NCBI GenBank assembly: GCA_037043235.1
Contig: JAWRVZ010000094.1
Coordinates: forward strand, 2,514,076 to 2,578,075
Source: Rhodeus uyekii
Taxonomy: Eukaryota; Chordata; Actinopteri; Cypriniformes; Acheilognathidae
Direction of reading: 5' to 3'
DNA length: 64,000 bases
A program made the position numbers and the translations under genes. Positions 23,041 through 33,235 of the stretch are shown here, piece after piece (within the stretch, counting starts at the first letter, position 1; each line of letters begins with the position of its first letter). The notes under the pieces are model-generated. The model was not told the origin of the DNA, searched no databases, and saw only the letters and a list, made by a program, of their open reading frames with translations.

Positions 23041-24245
23041 TGTCATGTCTCTTCACACTTCCTGTTTACTTCCATGTGCTTCTTGTGTCATTTCCTTCAC
23101 CTGTCATGTCAATCAATACAATAATTTGTAGAATATGTGGTGACATTGACGACGAGACAATAAAATCGCTATGCTGGATGGGGACGAACTACTACCACCT
23201 GAGAGTCCTCACGGACACCACCGGACTGAGCTGGCGGGAAGCTGTTGTTAGGTGTCTGGAGAGTGTCTACCCCCGATTCGACATCAGTCGGTCCCAAAAC
23301 CGGTCTGGACCAGCATTTGCCACTCATCAGCCTGTGTTAGCGCCTGCTGCTCTCCAGCCCGCTCCAGCACCGTTTACAAGCCAGCCTGCACCTGCACTTT
23401 CATTCACTAGTGAGTCTGCTACCAGCTCCCGCTCTTCAGCAGTCTGCACCAGCACCAGCTCAGCAATAGCCTGCACCTGCACTCTACACTCGTCAGCCTG
23501 TGCCAGTGCCGCTGCTCTCTAGTCTGCACCAGCGGCTCTCAAGCCAGCACCAACAGCTACTGCCTGCCAGCCTGTACCAGCAAAAGATGCACACAAACCG
23601 GCTCCCAAGCCTGTGAACCCTTTAACACCTCATTCCATGCCAGAACCTGAGCTCACTGAACTATACCCCAATTCCAAGCTCCTCGAACTCTACCTAGAAC
23701 CCGAGCACCATGACCTACCCTGGACTCAAACTCCTTGCCCTGTTGGCTCTAAATCAACCAAGCCTACTCCTGCTGGTAACCCAGCGACTTTCACCCAAAA
23801 GGGGGGAGGGGGGTGATGCTGGACTCCCATGCTCCTGGTGCTGCCATGGAGTGTTCCCCACCCTTGTCTAGTCTGTTGTCTTGTCTGTCTGGTCCTCCTC
23901 TTGTTGCCCCTCCCCTCATTCAACAGACCAGGGTCTCAAGGTTCACTCCCACTGTTCAGTTGTGTCTCTTCACACACCGTCTGCTTCCTGTATCATTTGA
24001 TTAAACTATCACTCTTCTCGTTAGTCTCGTCACCTGTTCCCCATTATCCTTTGTATTTAAGCCCTTATGTGCTGCTAAGTCTTTGTCAGTTGTTAGGAAT
24101 GTTAAGTCATGTGTAGATGTTTCCCGTGTTCTCCGTAGTTTTCTCAGAGTTTTGCACAAGTGTGCTCCTTTTGTTTTATATTTGAAGTGTTTTGTTTTTG
24201 AGTTTGTTAATAAAGAAAATATTTCAGTTCAACCTGTTATCCTCA
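23041..24245 (+). mobile_element. Non-autonomous LTR element with 3' LTR
   Basis: The left end, TGTCATGTCTCTTCACACTTCC, is a shortened LTR. A gag-like segment and a Pro/Ala/Ser-rich frame follow. A purine tract (AAAAGGGGGGAGGGGGG, 23797-23813) comes directly before a 3' LTR starting at 23814. That LTR has a TATTTAA box near 24054 and AATAAAG at 24209. The 5' LTR is mostly deleted. The right boundary is uncertain by about 15 bp. No polymerase is present, so copying would need an autonomous partner. Confidence 0.6.
23124..23520 (+). pseudogene. Gag-like fragment of a teleost LTR element
   Basis: The frame contains DDETIKSLCWMGTNYYHLRV, then DTTGLSWREAVVRCLESVYP. This is the compact gag-like signature found in many non-autonomous fish LTR elements (acidic helix, LFW/LCW-GxNYY, then GLSWREAVxRCLESVYPR). 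An alanine- and proline-rich tail follows. The N-terminal part is missing. It is related in layout to the fragment at 16160-16555. The identification is from the pattern and from the LTR context on its right. Confidence 0.55.
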
Positions 24246-24577
24246 CCTTCATCCTCCTGTGTGTGTTTTTAGTGATGCTTTTTTCTCTTGTTTGCCCTGA
24301 GCAGTTCCACACAATTATTAATTTAACACATTTTTTTCTTTCTGGAGCATCATTGAGTGTTTGAATCTGTAGTTTTTGTCTTGTGAACTATATGTATACA
24401 TCTTTTTATGGTAAATCAATTCTGCAAAGGGGTATGTAAAGTTTTGATCACATGAGCTATTCAGTGATGTTAAAATGGGCAATTGGATAATTTGTTATTT
24501 GAATTAGATGCACAGAAACACATTGTTGGATTTTGGATTTTGTTTTCAATCAAAAATTACTAAACATTATACAAAAT

Positions 24578-24962
24578 TGTCACGGTTCTGTCAAGTTCAG
24601 TTCCGTTTCCAGTGCCTCTAGTGACAGAGCCGTGGCACTGCGCTTCCCCTTGTGTTAGTCTCTCATCACCCCTTGTTTCCCTTAATCATTCCCAGCTGTG
24701 TCTCATCACTACCTTCCCTCAGGTGCCCTATTTAGTCCCAGTGTGTTTGCTGTCTAGCGTGGCGTCGTTGTCATTCTATGTTTCCTGAAGCCCCGTACCG
24801 GCTCATCCGGTTGGTAGTGTTTCATGGTTTGTCTTAGTTTCATGGTTCAGTTAATGTTTTCCCCCTCGTAGGTTTTTGTTTTCTCGTGTTATGTGTTGTT
24901 ACTTTGCAAATAAATCCTTTACTTTCCCCTGCACTTGAGTCCTCCCTTCTCATTCCGTGACA
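24578..24962 (+). mobile_element. Solo LTR, same family as 4206-4608
   Basis: It starts TGTCACGGTTCTGTCAAG and ends CCGTGACA, with TATTTAG near 24730, AATAAATCC at 24909 and CTGCACTTGAGTCC. CAAAA flanks it on the right, and CAAAA plus one extra T on the left, consistent with a 5-bp target duplication. There is no internal region, so it arose by LTR-LTR recombination. Confidence 0.8.
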
Positions 24963-26344
24963 CAAAACGGAACGAAATTCCAAATAACACATTGAATTAC
25001 ATTTCAAATTTTAAAGTAGAAATACATAATTAGTATTTTATTGTAATTGTAATCCATCAACTTCTACTACACAAGGAAAAATTATCACAGATTTCGGTGA
25101 TATATGTTACAAGTGTAAATTAAATGTTGTCTATGTTCTGTTGCTGCTGTATGACCAGCCTGATAAGACGTTTGATCATTTACAGTTGATTTCATCTTCA
25201 ACTATCACACTCCTCCATCCCAAGTAAAAATAAAGCATGAAGAAAGTTTTGTTTTGCAATCTTGTTCATAAACATACACTTGTTATTATTGATGGTAAGG
25301 AATTACAGTGGCAACATCTCATAATACAATCTTTGAGTACTGAGGAAGCCTCTGGAGCTTAAGTTCAGTTATAGTAAAGAGTATTTCGTTTTCAAAAAGT
25401 GCTGTAAGCGCTAGACTAATCGTAACAGACTGGGCCATCTGGCCAATCAGAGCAGAGAGAGCTCATGGAAATGAGGGATTTAGAGTTTTGACTGATACAT
25501 GAGTCGTTTGAGAATCACTGAACAATGTGGTGATGTCCAGTATATGAGATAATTGTATTACTTTTGATGGATGTAAACCTGTTGCAGGAGACCTCCAAAA
25601 CAAAATTGGAACCTTTAAAATAGTTTAATTGGGGCACTTTAAGGACAATGTGCATTTGTCTTTTAATATTTAATGACTAAATGGACTACTTTTGAATCTA
25701 TCAGGCCCATATTTCTTGTTAACAGTAATTAATGATGCTTTTCACCAAGAGTCATTCTGCAGGGTTAAATAATGTACTTAAAATGAAAGCGAACAAAAAT
25801 GTGTATTTGAGTATTTTCTGCAATATTTTAGTGGTGATAAGAAGTTCACTAATAGCACCTTGGTGAATATTTTCTCTCAGACGGAAACGTAGTCGTAATT
25901 CCCCTAATTACATCTGAACACATCAACTCCATCATTAATCAAACTCCACATAGCGTCCCTGAACCCTGCCAGCTCATTAAATTAACCATATTATTACAAA
26001 CTATGATTGTGATTATACGGCCTCCCACACCGTTGCTAAAGACACAAATTTATGGTAACGAGCTTCTTATCTCTCTCGATCTGGTTTCAACAGGACACCA
26101 GAGAGATGTTCAGATGTTCTCTGTCTGTTTGTTCAGATGATGGACATTGTCTTCTCTCTTTTTCAGCTGGTTTGCAGTTTGCTGATATTTCATTACCATC
26201 ATAAACGTCAAGATGTTTTGTTATTACTATTGCTGCAGAAGATGCACATTCTCAATATGAGCTATTGTTTTTTATTAACTGTGCATATCCAGCTGACAAA
26301 AGAATGGTTAAAGAAAGTTTTGCTAATGTCCCCATTAAGTTAAG
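24963..26344. other. Unique sequence with a conserved-looking block
   Basis: 25870-26080 is repeat-free and base-balanced, with CCCCTAATTACATC and CATTAATC type sites, a weak non-coding element candidate. No coding signal. Confidence 0.3.
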
Positions 26345-26640
26345 AAAATATTATCTCGCCTAAAATGCAAAGGTACAAAGCCTTTTCTGTTGCAGCCCCA
26401 AGGCAATGGAATGAACTCCCTCTGTCTGTTAAATCTTCTTCTACTCTTGGTTTATTTCAGAGTGCTCTAAAAACTCATATGTTTTCAATAGCATTTGAAA
26501 GTATTTTGGAATCTGCCATGTGTTAGTGTGTATTATGTTTTATTTGTTTTATGTCTCTTTTATTTGTATTTATTTAGTACTTTGGTTTCCACATTGTGGT
26601 GTTGAAGGGGCTTTATAAGTAAAGGTTGTTAATATCATAT
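26345..26640 (+). pseudogene. 3' end of an L2-type LINE
   Basis: From 26378 the frame reads FSVAAPRQWNELPLSVKSSS, then a basic helix ALKTHMFSIAFES, and stops at 26526. This is the standard C-terminus of the L2-type reverse transcriptase ORF (a P-xx-WN-LP-S motif followed by FK-LKTHLF). The 3' untranslated part runs to GGGGCTTTATAAGTAAA. Everything upstream is missing, as usual for 5'-truncated LINE insertions. It cannot be the missing half of the relic at 17150-18312, which lies 8 kb away. Confidence 0.75.
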
Positions 26641-27849
26641 TTTTGTTTTTGGAAAACAGTGGGACTGAGGCAATCTTGATAATATTTTTGGGATCAAAAA
26701 TACTAAACAATTGATAGTGAAATACCTCATTAGAATGAAACTAAATAAAATAAATGTTATGAACAGAAAAATTCAGATTTGATTCATGGATCTATTTAAG
26801 AACACTTTTAAATTAATATATTATGAAAATCCGGCAGTTCTTGTTCAACTTATAACAAATGTGAAAGGTGAAAAACTTAATGAGTATCTGACAAGCCAAA
26901 TTACAGATATGAATAAAAGGGTTTAGATTTTGGTAATTTGTTTATGCTGATGCATAAGCAGGTTTAACAAACAAGATACTAAGAACAAAATTTACTTTAA
27001 AAGAAATCATTATTATTTGATTTGAATTTTGGAATGTAAACATGGTTTGAATACTGTGAAATTCTTTTTTCAGTGGAAATAATGATTGAAATTATTATTT
27101 AAATTTGTTTTATTTTATTTCTATTTTTGATAAAGAAAAATGTAACATGTCCTGCAATTAAGATGGTACATGCTATTTGGCTGTAAAATGAATGACACTT
27201 TCAGTAGAGACTCAAAGCTTAGACGGATTTATTTATTATTTTATTATTTATTTTTATTTAGACCACCTTTGTTAAAAGTTGTTAAGGGCTGTAGTGAAAG
27301 GAGTGGATTCACCCTCTTATTTTCATGTATTAATGTTCTCTGAATTATTGGTTATGCAGATGTTAAGGGAATATATCATATATCACATATTGGACTAACA
27401 TCCAATCAAAACATTAAAAAAAAAATCCAGATAACTTTTAACAAACGTTCTGTTAACCAACTGCATTAATGCCTGAGTTAATACTGAGTTAATGCCAACT
27501 GCATACATTTTGGCACAAGAGTATCGATTTTTTTTCATATTTCTCCCCCATTTCCTTTAATAAAACTATTTTACACTAGGTACGGAAAATAGTTATACTT
27601 AGGAAAAAAGATGTCCCCATTGAATCCCATTACAAAAGCAATTTTTTTTTGTCTCAGTAGCATTTAACTATGAAATGTAAACGGCCCCTAAATTAATTTT
27701 TACCCTGGAAATGAACCAATGCTGAAATTACTTAACACTTTGTACAATCACACCGATGTGATCAGTCTAGACTAGTCCCTGGAGCGTCCGATAACACCAG
27801 TGTGATTAGAACGTGTGATCAACTGCTAAATTCAAACATGTTTTCGCAT
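26641..27849. other. AT-rich unique sequence
   Basis: No frame, terminal repeat or tandem repeat of note. Confidence 0.4.
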
Positions 27850-27854
27850 ATTGG

Positions 27855-28411
27855 TGTAACGTCATGCCTTTCCACACCACCAGGGGGAGCAATCTGTCTG
27901 TTACCGCTCCCTTCCTGTCTAGGGACTATATCAGTGAGTGGATCACCTATGGACGGGGCAAAGTATTGTCTATGGTCTGCACCACATTACCAAGCCATGA
28001 TCTCTGTCTCTGTCTCTGTCTCTGTCTTGTCTTTTCAATGCTATGCCTGGTTTCATGCTACGTTGTGTTGCTATGCCTAGATTTATGTTATGTCGTGTCT
28101 TCCAGTATTTCTTTTGGCATTGCTAGTAACCTTACAGGTAGCACAGCCTTACTAAGCCATAGCTAGTACCGCTAGTGGTATTGCCAGTAACTTTACAGGT
28201 ATCACAGCCTTACTAGGCCATGTTCTATGCCATGTCTAGCTAATACTATGTCTAGCTCATGACTTGTCTTGTTCACACTATGTCTCACTTTATGTCTGGA
28301 CTGATCTCTTGTTGCGGACCTAATGCCTGAATAATGTTTCTGATCTGGATTGTCCTATAATTAAACTCTGCACTTGGATTCTATTCGGTTTAACGCCTCC
28401 GCTTCATTACA
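27855..28411 (+). mobile_element. Solo LTR, 557 bp
   Basis: It begins TGTAACGTCATGCC and ends GCTTCATTACA, an inverted TGTAA/TTACA pair. The flanks are ATTGG (27850-27854) and GTTGG (28412-28416), a 4- to 5-bp target duplication. Inside are a (TCTCTG)n-like run near 28000 and a near-repeat pair around GCCATGTCTAGCTAATAC. An ATTAAA signal lies near 28362. It is a different family from the TGTCACGG LTRs. Confidence 0.7.
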
Positions 28412-28847
28412 GTTGGCTGGCGCTGATCCAGACAAGGACGGGGTCAAAGCTTATCATATACTCTTCAGTATTTTCAACCACATATTGTTTATTTTAGATG
28501 TCAGAAATTTAAATACTTTAACATTTTTAAGCACTGGCAAACAATATATTTATAGATTTAAAAATACATTAATGTCCGTTGAAGAGGAGATATTTTTTTA
28601 ATTATAAATTATCGAGGTGTTTTATTCATATCAGAAACACATTGTATAGGTAACTATAGTTCACTCTATTTTTTTCCCCCACTACAACGGTCATTTATTG
28701 TCATGTATTTCGGGAGAAGTGAATTAACTGCCATGTTGTAAATCCGACAGATCCAATTCACTGAATTGCGGCACAAACTAACATGACGGCGCCCATCACG
28801 CATAACTGATTAGCTAACATTACCATTATAAACCAAGCCATTGACTT
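28412..28847. other. Unique sequence, nothing recognised
   Basis: No frame or repeat signature seen. Confidence 0.4.
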
Positions 28848-29100
28848 TCAAGGGAACTTGTGCTGCTTCGAAATGCTGTGCCTGTGCTCCTCTTGAGATC
28901 CTGCCCAGGAGGGACACGAGGTTGTCTGAGAATCATACTCAGGGCAGCCAGAATAGAACTACTAGCAAAAGATGGACCCCGTCTCTACGAACTCTGTCCA
29001 GAACTCCCGGAAGCAGAGCATTTGGAAGAAATGCGGGGTGGAACCTCCATTCACCAGACCTCAGCCCCTGCCCTGACAGGATATGTGACCTTGATCATGG
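28848..29100 (-). mobile_element. Internally deleted DIRS fragment (relic C)
   Basis: The left edge, TTTCAAGGGAACTTGTGCTG, is the reverse complement of the right terminal repeat of the main DIRS element. About 120 bp further in, the minus strand matches two blocks of its pol frame: 35041-35084 (GAATGGAGG...CCACCC) and 35250-35310 (CTCTGCTTCCGGGAGTTCTG). The roughly 165 bp between those blocks is deleted. So this is a minus-oriented copy reduced to its right end plus a short piece of the RNase H/downstream region. Confidence 0.65.
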
Positions 29101-29425
29101 GGAAAAAGTTTTGAATGCCTTGGTTTTCAGCTTGGTTTTTAAATGGTTCACGCTGAGAGAATCGAGGTGATTTGATACATAGTTGAATCTCATTTTACAC
29201 TTAGACAGGTGGTTCTCTCAGCACACTCTTCTTTGCAATCAGCAACAGCCCCAACTTTCTCGTATAAGTGAAAGCAACATCTCGATGTCGAAGATCAACC
29301 ACTCCAAAATCAACCAATTGTCAATATAATTCAGTATTTGGATGCCCTGGATATACAGGGGATCTAGTGCTGTAACCACACACTTGATGCACAAGGGTTA
29401 ATGTTCTGAGAACCTTCCCTCTTAC

Positions 29426-29520
29426 CTGGGCATTCACAGCATGAGATACTGTGTCCCGCAAGGCACTGCGCATAACTTGACATTAAGTTTCCAGCGTGAT
29501 GAATGTGTGTAAGTGATGCA
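29426..29520 (-). CDS. Candidate 95-nt internal exon, gene unidentified
   Basis: On the minus strand the acceptor is TTTGTTTTTTGCAG (ending 29521) and the donor is GTAAGAGGGA (starting 29425). One frame is fully open, phase 2 in and 1 out. It contains NLMSSYAQCLAGHSISCCEC, which is cysteine-rich. Another frame is open except for one stop near its end. The splice sites are good, but the length is short enough for a chance open frame. Confidence 0.3.
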
Positions 29521-32273
29521 CTGCAAAAAACAAAGTTGTCTTCTTTTCCAGTACAAATATAGATATACATTATATAAATATTTATATATTTTTTAAATCA
29601 AAATACATTTACTTACAATGGGGTTATAAAAATGATATATAATATGTTATGGAAATATAAAAATGTATTAAAATAAAGGGAAAACATTATTTAATTTTTT
29701 TGACCCCATTTATTCTTGTTTTCAGCATAAATAAACGTATTTTTTTGAGAAAGCAAGACTTAATATAATTTCATCATTTTGCTTCATCTACTAAATTACA
29801 GTAATTTTGCTTATCAAGTTAATGTTGATTTAAAAATGTTTAGCAATTTGTGTTAAAATACAACAAAAAGACTTTCACCTTGAGTGATTTAGGGCTTAGA
29901 AAGATATATTTTTAGCTTCCATTCAAATATCATACGCACACACACTCAATGGAAACAATGTAATTAAATCTGTTGGTGGTTTTGGAGACTGTAAAATATT
30001 GAAGCAAATAGTGGTGGGCGGCTTCCTTTTGACAGAAATATAAATTAAACCTGACTGCCGTGTCTCACAGACCCTCACAAAACCCAAGGTGCTTTTGAAA
30101 ACGCTGCCAGCTTCATTCATCCTGCTGAAATAAAAATGGCCTTCAACACAATCAATTATTGGTAATTATGTTCCGCTCAAACAGTTCCAGTCTTTGTCTC
30201 TGATCGGAGGCTTTGCCCGTGTTCACGTCACCATTCGCTCTGTTCTTCACTGTAAATAAAAGGACTTCGTCTTCCACATAAAAAGAGAGAAGACAGGCAT
30301 AAATATATTTTAATAAGCTTATGTGTGAGCACACACATGTACAGTGCTCAGACCCATTTTAATTAATTCATGTAAATCCTGCTGTTTATGTTTCTATTTA
30401 ACACAATTTATGTTTTATAGAAGTACTATTTTGTATTAAAAAAAATAATATCGACTGCTTTCACAAGTATTAATGGACAGAGTCATATATTCATAAACCA
30501 GATGGAACCACTTCTGTGACTGATTTGGACGTTATAGTTGTAATCCGCTATTACTTGTACTCAAAGTGCTACTCATGTTTCCAAATTTATTTTTCCATCT
30601 ATCAATAGCAAATTAAATAGCTAAGAAATGCTAGCTGAAGCATATTAGCAATGTGCTAAAACACCCTAAGAATCACAACAGTCTGTCTGTCCAACTATCC
30701 GTCTGACCTTGAAACACTTCAACATCAAACTTATCTATCTACATAATCTAATCTATTTTCTAACCAGACATCAACGTTGGTCTGGACGAAGTGTTTTATC
30801 TAGTTTATTCAATGTTATTTAGCTAGACACTGACACAGCTGTGTGTGAAAAAGACATTGCAGCTAACTAAAAGCAATCTCATTCCTCCGGCAAACAAATA
30901 AATAGATATAAAATAATACAAATAAATAAGTAAATAACAGGGAGTGGAATGAGGTGATATTTCTAAAGGCTGTTTGTGCGTAATTGACAAGAGTTTATTA
31001 TTAAGCCTATCAAATCAACACAGCATGACATCAAATTAACGTTCGAGGATCAAAAGCACAATGCAAGATGTTTTTACCATGCAACTCAAATTAATTGAAT
31101 TTCTTAGTTCAGCATGTTTTATTGGTCAGGCTTGTGTGTTTTGCTTGCCGTGTGAGTGTCTTTCTGTTTCTGCGGCCACCATGAGTTACAGAGCATGAAA
31201 TGAAGCGAGGCACTAAATGTGTGAGAGATTCAAATGAGAATGAATGTGAGTTTACATCTCTCAGATGAGCTTTCGTTTCGTTAGTTTCTGCTAATGCCAC
31301 AGTGCTTTAAATGAGAGAAACAAGAATATAGGACAGAATTGAATGCTACACATCGTCAACGACAAAACTTCCTGATAGAAACAAGTAGAAAACACATACT
31401 GTGTGATAGCCAGAACTCCAGTTTTGTGAAATTTTGGTCACACAACTTTAATGGCAAAGGTTCTGACGCAACATTTAAGCCGTTCATCGGCGGCGGCATC
31501 TGGTGTGCATCTATCAATGCATGAGCTTTGAGTTGTTTTATGGACTTAGTGCGAGTTTGGCACATGCTCGCACTCCTTTTGAAAACATTCCCGTTCACAC
31601 ATTAACTAATTTAGCTGATTGTGTGTTTTGTGCACCTGCACGTTTGGCCAATGACTATCTGGCTTCTCTGGTAAACTCATTTCTGGGAGCGACAGGCTGT
31701 CAGGGCTCTTTTAATGCACCTGTTAATGGCTAATTATCTAAAAGTGACTCACCTTTGCAGCTGCAATTTGAGTGATTTAATTACTGCAGCACTAAAGCGC
31801 TTGATCATGTTTCCCCAAACAAACAAAAAATACATTCTAAGAACGTTTTGCTAATGTTTCCATTAAGTTATTAAGTTATATTATTATTTTATAGGCATTA
31901 TGGGAATATTTATTACGGAAAAAAAAAAAGAAAAAAAATCATGCAGTCAAGCACAAAAGACAGAACAGGGTAAAACAGCAGAGAAGCAGAACAGAGTCAA
32001 TACCAACATACAGCTACATAGGACAATAATACAAGAAACACAGGGTCTTAAATACACAATGGCTAACAATAACAAGACACACTAAGAATAATGAACAGTG
32101 TGAATCAATCAACGAAGGGAGAATAAAACAAAGGAACACAACGCACAACTTTCAAATATGCAGCAAAATCTATTTTTTTGTCATGTCCAACTCAAATTAG
32201 TTTAGTACTTCGTAGGCTTAACAAAGGAAAAACAAAAAATCCACAAGGGACATACATCACTGGAGAATAACCA
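29521..32273. other. Unique sequence with conserved-looking blocks
   Basis: 29930-30340 and 31650-31800 are repeat-free and base-balanced, and look like developmental non-coding elements. In the latter, CACCTGTTAATGGCTAATTA, CACCTTTGCAGCTGC and TTTAATTACTGCAGC lie close together. No frame with coding character was found. Confidence 0.3.
31650..31800. promoter_or_regulatory. Candidate conserved enhancer-like element
   Basis: Within 120 bp there are two TAATTA-type homeodomain sites (TGGCTAATTATC, TTTAATTACTG), E-boxes CACCTG and CAGCTG, and no repeat signature. This is inferred from site clustering only. Confidence 0.25.
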
Positions 32274-32315
32274 TTCCCTTTCAAGGGAACTCGCGCTGCG
32301 TCGAACGCTTGGGGA
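32274..32315 (+). repeat. Left inverted terminal repeat of DIRS
   Basis: Pairs with 36550-36591, with one mismatch (GTCGAACG versus GTCAAACG). It contains the small internal palindrome TTCCCTTTCAAGGGAA. Confidence 0.93.
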
Positions 32316-32397
32316 ATCCTTGGATGCTGTCCGCGCGAAGCACAATATGTAAACTTCCGGCGCGCGCGCGCGTGTGTGAGTGACAGACGCAGATCGG

Positions 32398-32423
32398 TGA
32401 CGTCACGAACCAGTTGATAAAAG
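32398..32423 (+). promoter_or_regulatory. DIRS promoter-like core
   Basis: TGACGTCA (CREB/ATF-type palindrome, 32398-32405) is followed after 11 bp by ATAAAAG (32417-32423), then CGCCGGAACCCGGAAG. The same arrangement recurs at 63856-63880. The position upstream of gag fits a start-site region. Function is inferred. Confidence 0.5.
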
Positions 32424-32542
32424 AGCGCCGGAACCCGGAAGCGGCAGCTTTGTTTGTCTTCGCAAGCACAGTGTAGAGTGTGTTGAGTGTGCTGGTTATT
32501 TTGAGAGAAAAACCCAGATCTAGTTTAAAAATCAGGGATCTC

Positions 32543-32544
<2 letters not shown>

Positions 32545-32600
<56 letters not shown>
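32545..32600. repeat. (AT)n tract inside the DIRS leader
   Basis: About 56 bp of alternating AT, just before the first gag ATG at 32599. Confidence 0.95.
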
Positions 32601-32603
<3 letters not shown>

Positions 32604-33235
32604 TATGGCAAACCAGACATTTAAACAGTGCGCATCTCCTTGCCCTCGTTTCCTCTCGGGGGGAGATGAGCACTTGTTATGTGTAATGTGTCTGGGAGCG
32701 GAGCATGCTAGGTCAGCGCTCGTGACTGTGATCACTGCAGCCAACTACCGCTGCGGGTGCTCCGCTCACGCCTGGCGGTTTTTGATTCTGAGACCGACCA
32801 GGCTCGCGTTCCCCAGGGCTCGGGTCCCGCAGCAGCTGAGGCTCTGCGGCGATCTAGGTCATGGGGTTCGCAAATGGACCTGACGGCGCGGTCTGAGACG
32901 GGCGCTCCCCTATCTCAACCCTTACCCGGTGGATCCAGTGTTTCATGCATGGTTTCGGAAGCACGCTCGAGGGCGGTTAATTCCGACCAAGCTGAAGCAC
33001 CGGCACTGCAATTGTCTAGCTCCGAGGAGTTAGACGTTGCTAGTGTCGACGCGGAGAGTGAGGATTCGCCAACCTCCTCCCCAGCTTATGAGGAATTGCT
33101 CGAGGTGGTGACTCGCGCTGTGGCCACGTTAAGTATTGAGTGGCCAGCGGAAAGCACTGTCGTTCGTCCAAAAAGAAGCAAGTTGGATGAACGATTTCTG
33201 CCAGCGCGGGTCCCTCCCCCTCGCCGGGACCTGCC
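32599..33235 (+). pseudogene. DIRS gag-like ORF, frameshifted
   Basis: The first frame starts ATG at 32599, right after the AT tract. It reads a cysteine/histidine cluster of the form CxxxC...HLLCVMCLGAEHA. Near 32722 the continuation moves to another frame, which supplies CDHC and then LRSRLAVF. That frame has a stop at 32709-32711, so a 1-nt loss nearby is the simplest explanation. It then runs through SPAYEELLEVVTRAVA (about 33085) and KLDERFLPARVPPPRR to 33235. A second 1-nt loss in the T run at 33235-33242 shifts it into the frame of pol. The protein is the putative Gag; the Cys/His cluster suggests nucleic-acid binding. The middle part seems shorter than in relatives, so an internal deletion near 33400 is possible. 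Confidence 0.7.

Larger units (their letters stand above)
22851..24457. mobile_element. Tc1-like MITE split by an LTR element
   Basis: The left end at 22851 reads ...TGCTCAAAAGTTTACATACC and the right end is its inverted form (GGTATGTAAAGTTTTGATCA). TA dinucleotides lie outside both (22849-22850 and 24458-24459), the duplication expected for Tc1/mariner. The AAGTTTACATAC string is typical of Tc1-type fish inverted repeats. The original short element is interrupted by the LTR retrotransposon at 23041-24245. Confidence 0.65.
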
